From: an uncultured Saprospiraceae bacterium
GTDB taxonomy: Bacteria > Bacteroidota > Bacteroidia > Chitinophagales > Saprospiraceae
Assembly: GCA_937864255.1 (NCBI GenBank)
Contig: CALMIT010000603.1
Span: 1-5,329 of the forward strand
Direction of reading: 5' to 3'
DNA: 5,329 nucleotides
Shown: positions 3,238 through 5,329 of the stretch, piece by piece
How the letters are laid out: the number at the start of each line of letters is the position of its first letter
How positions within the stretch are numbered: the stretch's first letter is position 1
Made by a program: the position numbers and the translations under genes
The notes under the pieces: generated by a model
The model's database searches: none
The model's input: the letters and a program-made list of their open reading frames with translations, nothing else
What the model was told of the DNA's origin: nothing

Positions 3238-5329
3238 CTATCGCTGTACGACAAACCTTCTCACTATCATTCCTTCTTCCACCTGCATTTTCACGAGATA
3301 CACCCCGCTTGCAAGTGTGGAGACATCGTAATTAAAGTTCTGTTTGCCGGAAGGCAGTACATCGTCGGATAATAAAGCGATGCGTTTGCCGTCAAGCGTC
3401 AAAATTTCCAGCCTGACCAAATCCGCGTTCGGCAAGTCCATCGAAAGATTCAATGCTTCTTTCGCAGGATTCGGGAAAAGTGCAAACTTGTACGCCGCTT
3501 CCAGTTCGGAAGTAGCCGTCGAAGCCGATTGTGTGATGGTCACCGTCACTGGCCCTGTAAGCCCCGATGTGATCGTGATGGTCGCCACGCGAATGACCGG
3601 ATTCGGATTTGCCTGGTAAGACGCCGTCAATGTAAAATTGCCGGAGCCAAAATTCGGATTCACCGACACCCAGGGTACATCCACATTCACCGTCCAGGCG
3701 ACATTGGCATTCAAATCAAAAGTAACACTGCCTGCCTGCTCTCCCACGTCGTGATTTTGCGGATTGACCAGCAAAAATGCCGAGAACGCTTCCTGCGTCA
3801 GGCGTATGATCTTGTCGGGCACGCCTGCTCCGGTGAGCGTAATTGTTGCTACACGGGAATTTGCCGTGAGGTTTGCAGAATAACTTGCCACGACAGAACC
3901 GTTGCCCGTACCGGATTCAGGCGCCATGGTCAACCAGGGTACGTCGTCGGAAATATTCCAGCTAATATTTGAAGTGATGGTGAATATAATATTGCCTGCC
4001 TGGCTGTTGCGCGTGAGATCAGTACCCGGTTCAATAATGAGGAAAGGAGCCACCGTACCCGCCTGCGTCAACTGTACAATCTGGTTGGCTAAGCCGGGAG
4101 AAGAAATGGTAATGGCTGCCGTACGCGCAGAAGCGCCGGCATTTTCATCATAATTTACCGTCACCGTGCCGTTTCCTGTGCCGCTGGAAGGCGTCACGCT
4201 CAGCCAGGTCTGGTTGTCCGTTACCGTCCAGGTACTATTGCTCGAAATATTGAAACTGGTGCTGCCGGCAGGCGCCGTCACATTCAGGATCAAAGGACTG
4301 ATGTTGACAAAAGCTGCCGAGCCGCTTTGCGTAATCGTGATCACCTGATCGGGAACCACGTTATTTGCGGATATCGTGATATTGCCCGAACGGCTGGTCG
4401 TATTCGGATTGGCGTCATAATTAATCGTTATTGTCGAATTACCGCTGCCGCTGCCGGGCGTCACCGTGAGCCAACTGATATTTTCCTGTACCGACCAATC
4501 GAGATTGGACGTGATTTGGAAAGAAGTAGTACCCAGCGGCGCACTCACGTTGAGACTAACCGGGTTTACCGTCAGAATAGCAGCCTGACCGGCTTGTGTG
4601 ATGGTGACCTGCTGATTTGGTACGCCGTTGCCCCCCGTCACAGTTATGGTGGCGCTGCGGGAAGTCGTGAGCGGATTTGCTTCGTAATTAACCGTGACCA
4701 TACCGTTGCCGGTACCGTTTGAGGGATTCAAAGTGAACCAGGTAGCTCCGCTCGAAACTGTCCAACCTACATTCGAAGTAATGTTGAAAGATGCAGAACC
4801 CGCAGGGCTGGTGACGTTCAGCGTTGTCGGACTGGCTTGCATCACAAAAGTGCCGCCTGCCTGAGTGACAATAACGGTCTGATCAGCAACGCCTCCGGCG
4901 CCCGAAATCGTGATCGTAGTCGAACGGTTCTGACTCGTTGGGTTAGCGTCGTAATTAATGGTAATCGTGGCATCGCCCGATCCTGTGGTAGGCGCCACGG
5001 ATAGCCAGGTAGCATTTTCAGTGACCGTCCAGCTTACATTCGAAGTAATATTGAAAGCTGTCGTTCCGGCGTCGGCGCTCACATTGATAGTGACCGGACT
5101 GACCTGTAAAATAGGCGCTGCTCCGGCTTGCGTCACGACGATAACCTGATCGGCTACGCCGTTGGAGCCTTTTATCGTGATCGTCGCCATCCGGCTCGAA
5201 GTACTCGAATTAAGTTCATAATCAACAGCTATAGTTTCGGAGTTTGAACCGGACGATTGACTCAGGGAGAGCCACGTTTCACTGACCATAATGGTCCAAT
5301 CCACATTACTGTTAATGTCAAAAGAAGTA
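3238..5329 (-). CDS. Secreted multi-BACON-domain protein with T9SS sorting domain (5' partial)
   Basis: The frame is open to the window edge, so the true start lies beyond 5329; a GTG at 5304 falls inside a repeat and is not the start. About 696 residues are visible. Counting from that GTG, a partial repeat (1-64) is followed by six full BACON-type repeats beginning at residues 65, 154, 243, 332, 421 and 510, exactly 89 residues apart. Each has the pattern SN..W.V, then W.....P..G.GN, then Y.AN, then an ATIT-like strand and (I/L)TQ. BACON domains are beta-sandwiches often attached to secreted glycosidases or proteases and thought to bind glycans or glycoproteins. Residues 607-688 form a type A T9SS C-terminal domain: FPNPAKEALNL (610-620), LDGKRI (637-642) and LASGVYLVKM (664-673), ending VVQR. 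The protein is therefore probably secreted or anchored on the cell surface. An N-terminal enzyme domain may exist upstream but is not visible. Confidence 0.93.
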   Translation of the reverse strand, partial: TSFDINSNVDWTIMVSETWLSLSQSSGSNSETIAVDYELNSSTSSRMATITIKGSNGVADQVIVVTQAGAAPILQVSPVTINVSADAGTTAFNITSNVSWTVTENATWLSVAPTTGSGDATITINYDANPTSQNRSTTITISGAGGVADQTVIVTQAGGTFVMQASPTTLNVTSPAGSASFNITSNVGWTVSSGATWFTLNPSNGTGNGMVTVNYEANPLTTSRSATITVTGGNGVPNQQVTITQAGQAAILTVNPVSLNVSAPLGTTSFQITSNLDWSVQENISWLTVTPGSGSGNSTITINYDANPNTTSRSGNITISANNVVPDQVITITQSGSAAFVNISPLILNVTAPAGSTSFNISSNSTWTVTDNQTWLSVTPSSGTGNGTVTVNYDENAGASARTAAITISSPGLANQIVQLTQAGTVAPFLIIEPGTDLTRNSQAGNIIFTITSNISWNISDDVPWLTMAPESGTGNGSVVASYSANLTANSRVATITLTGAGVPDKIIRLTQEAFSAFLLVNPQNHDVGEQAGSVTFDLNANVAWTVNVDVPWVSVNPNFGSGNFTLTASYQANPNPVIRVATITITSGLTGPVTVTITQSASTATSELEAAYKFALFPNPAKEALNLSMDLPNADLVRLEILTLDGKRIALLSDDVLPSGKQNFNYDVSTLASGVYLVKMQVEEGMIVRRFVVQR
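3241..3486 (-). other. Type IX secretion C-terminal sorting domain
   Basis: The last 82 residues match the type A Por/T9SS sorting domain: a start at F.LFPNPAKE, a central LDGKRI turn, then SGVYLVKM and a basic end RRFVVQR. In characterised Bacteroidota this domain directs outer-membrane translocation and is then cleaved, with the cargo often attached to A-LPS. It implies the genome encodes a T9SS, none of which is in this window. Confidence 0.92.
3520..5329 (-). repeat. Tandem BACON repeat array, 267-bp period
   Basis: Repeat units begin at minus-strand positions 5112, 4845, 4578, 4311, 4044 and 3777, each exactly 267 bases after the last; a partial unit occupies 5115-5329. The final unit ends near 3520. 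Protein similarity is high among the units starting at 5112 through 4311 and lower in the last two. Codons vary between units, so the duplications are old or selection acts on the protein, not a recent DNA amplification. Confidence 0.9.

Noticed and set aside
3529..5149. Several plus-strand open frames opposite the BACON gene
   Set aside because: They recur with the repeat period and mirror the BACON codons; none has independent protein features.
5302..5304. GTG at 5304 as the start of the BACON protein
   Set aside because: The frame continues upstream to the window edge with repeat-like residues (SFDINSNVDW), so this Val is internal.

Overview
The window looks like chromosomal DNA of a Bacteroidota bacterium, possibly an environmental Saprospiria/Cytophagia-type lineage, though the class is a guess. 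Four things point that way: a C-terminal type IX secretion (T9SS) sorting domain, tandem BACON domains, starts preceded by A-rich sequence instead of a Shine-Dalgarno, and a lipoprotein of the glutaminyl-cyclase-like M28 type common in this phylum. G+C is intermediate by eye and even across the genes, with no obvious sign of recent transfer in the coding regions.

Layout. Positions 1-96 hold the 3' end of a gene that resembles an RluA-family pseudouridine synthase. It is followed after 11 bases by thiL (108-1154, thiamine-monophosphate kinase). A small hairpin lies after thiL. Next come a periplasmic M28/glutaminyl-peptide cyclotransferase-like lipoprotein (1218-2252), a short pterin-4a-carbinolamine dehydratase (2331-2576) and an uncharacterised 152-residue cytoplasmic protein (2642-3100), all on the plus strand. 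On the minus strand, convergent with these, is the 3' part of a large secreted protein (3238 to beyond 5329). It shows one partial and six full BACON repeats and ends in a T9SS sorting domain. A strong intrinsic terminator for the minus-strand gene lies at 3181-3222.

The plus-strand genes are mostly unrelated housekeeping functions: RNA modification, thiamine diphosphate synthesis, pterin recycling and processing of exported proteins. They read as a loose same-strand run, not a dedicated pathway operon. One plausible functional link is that the cyclotransferase-like lipoprotein belongs to the enzyme class that forms N-terminal pyroglutamate on exported Bacteroidota proteins, and the BACON protein is an exported T9SS cargo. 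Nothing in the sequence ties the two specifically.

The least ordinary material is in the short gaps. Two perfect palindromes (2588-2616 and 3113-3149) flank the uncharacterised gene. They have the same core and the same central base, and they differ by three compensated base-pair changes, so they look like members of one dispersed structured repeat family. Other gaps carry a degenerate 7-base repeat (3152-3186), a spaced 9-base direct repeat at the end of the lipoprotein gene (2251-2274), and a nearly G-free degenerate repeat leader (2291-2330). I see no new multi-gene system, phage, CRISPR array, transposase or RNA gene.
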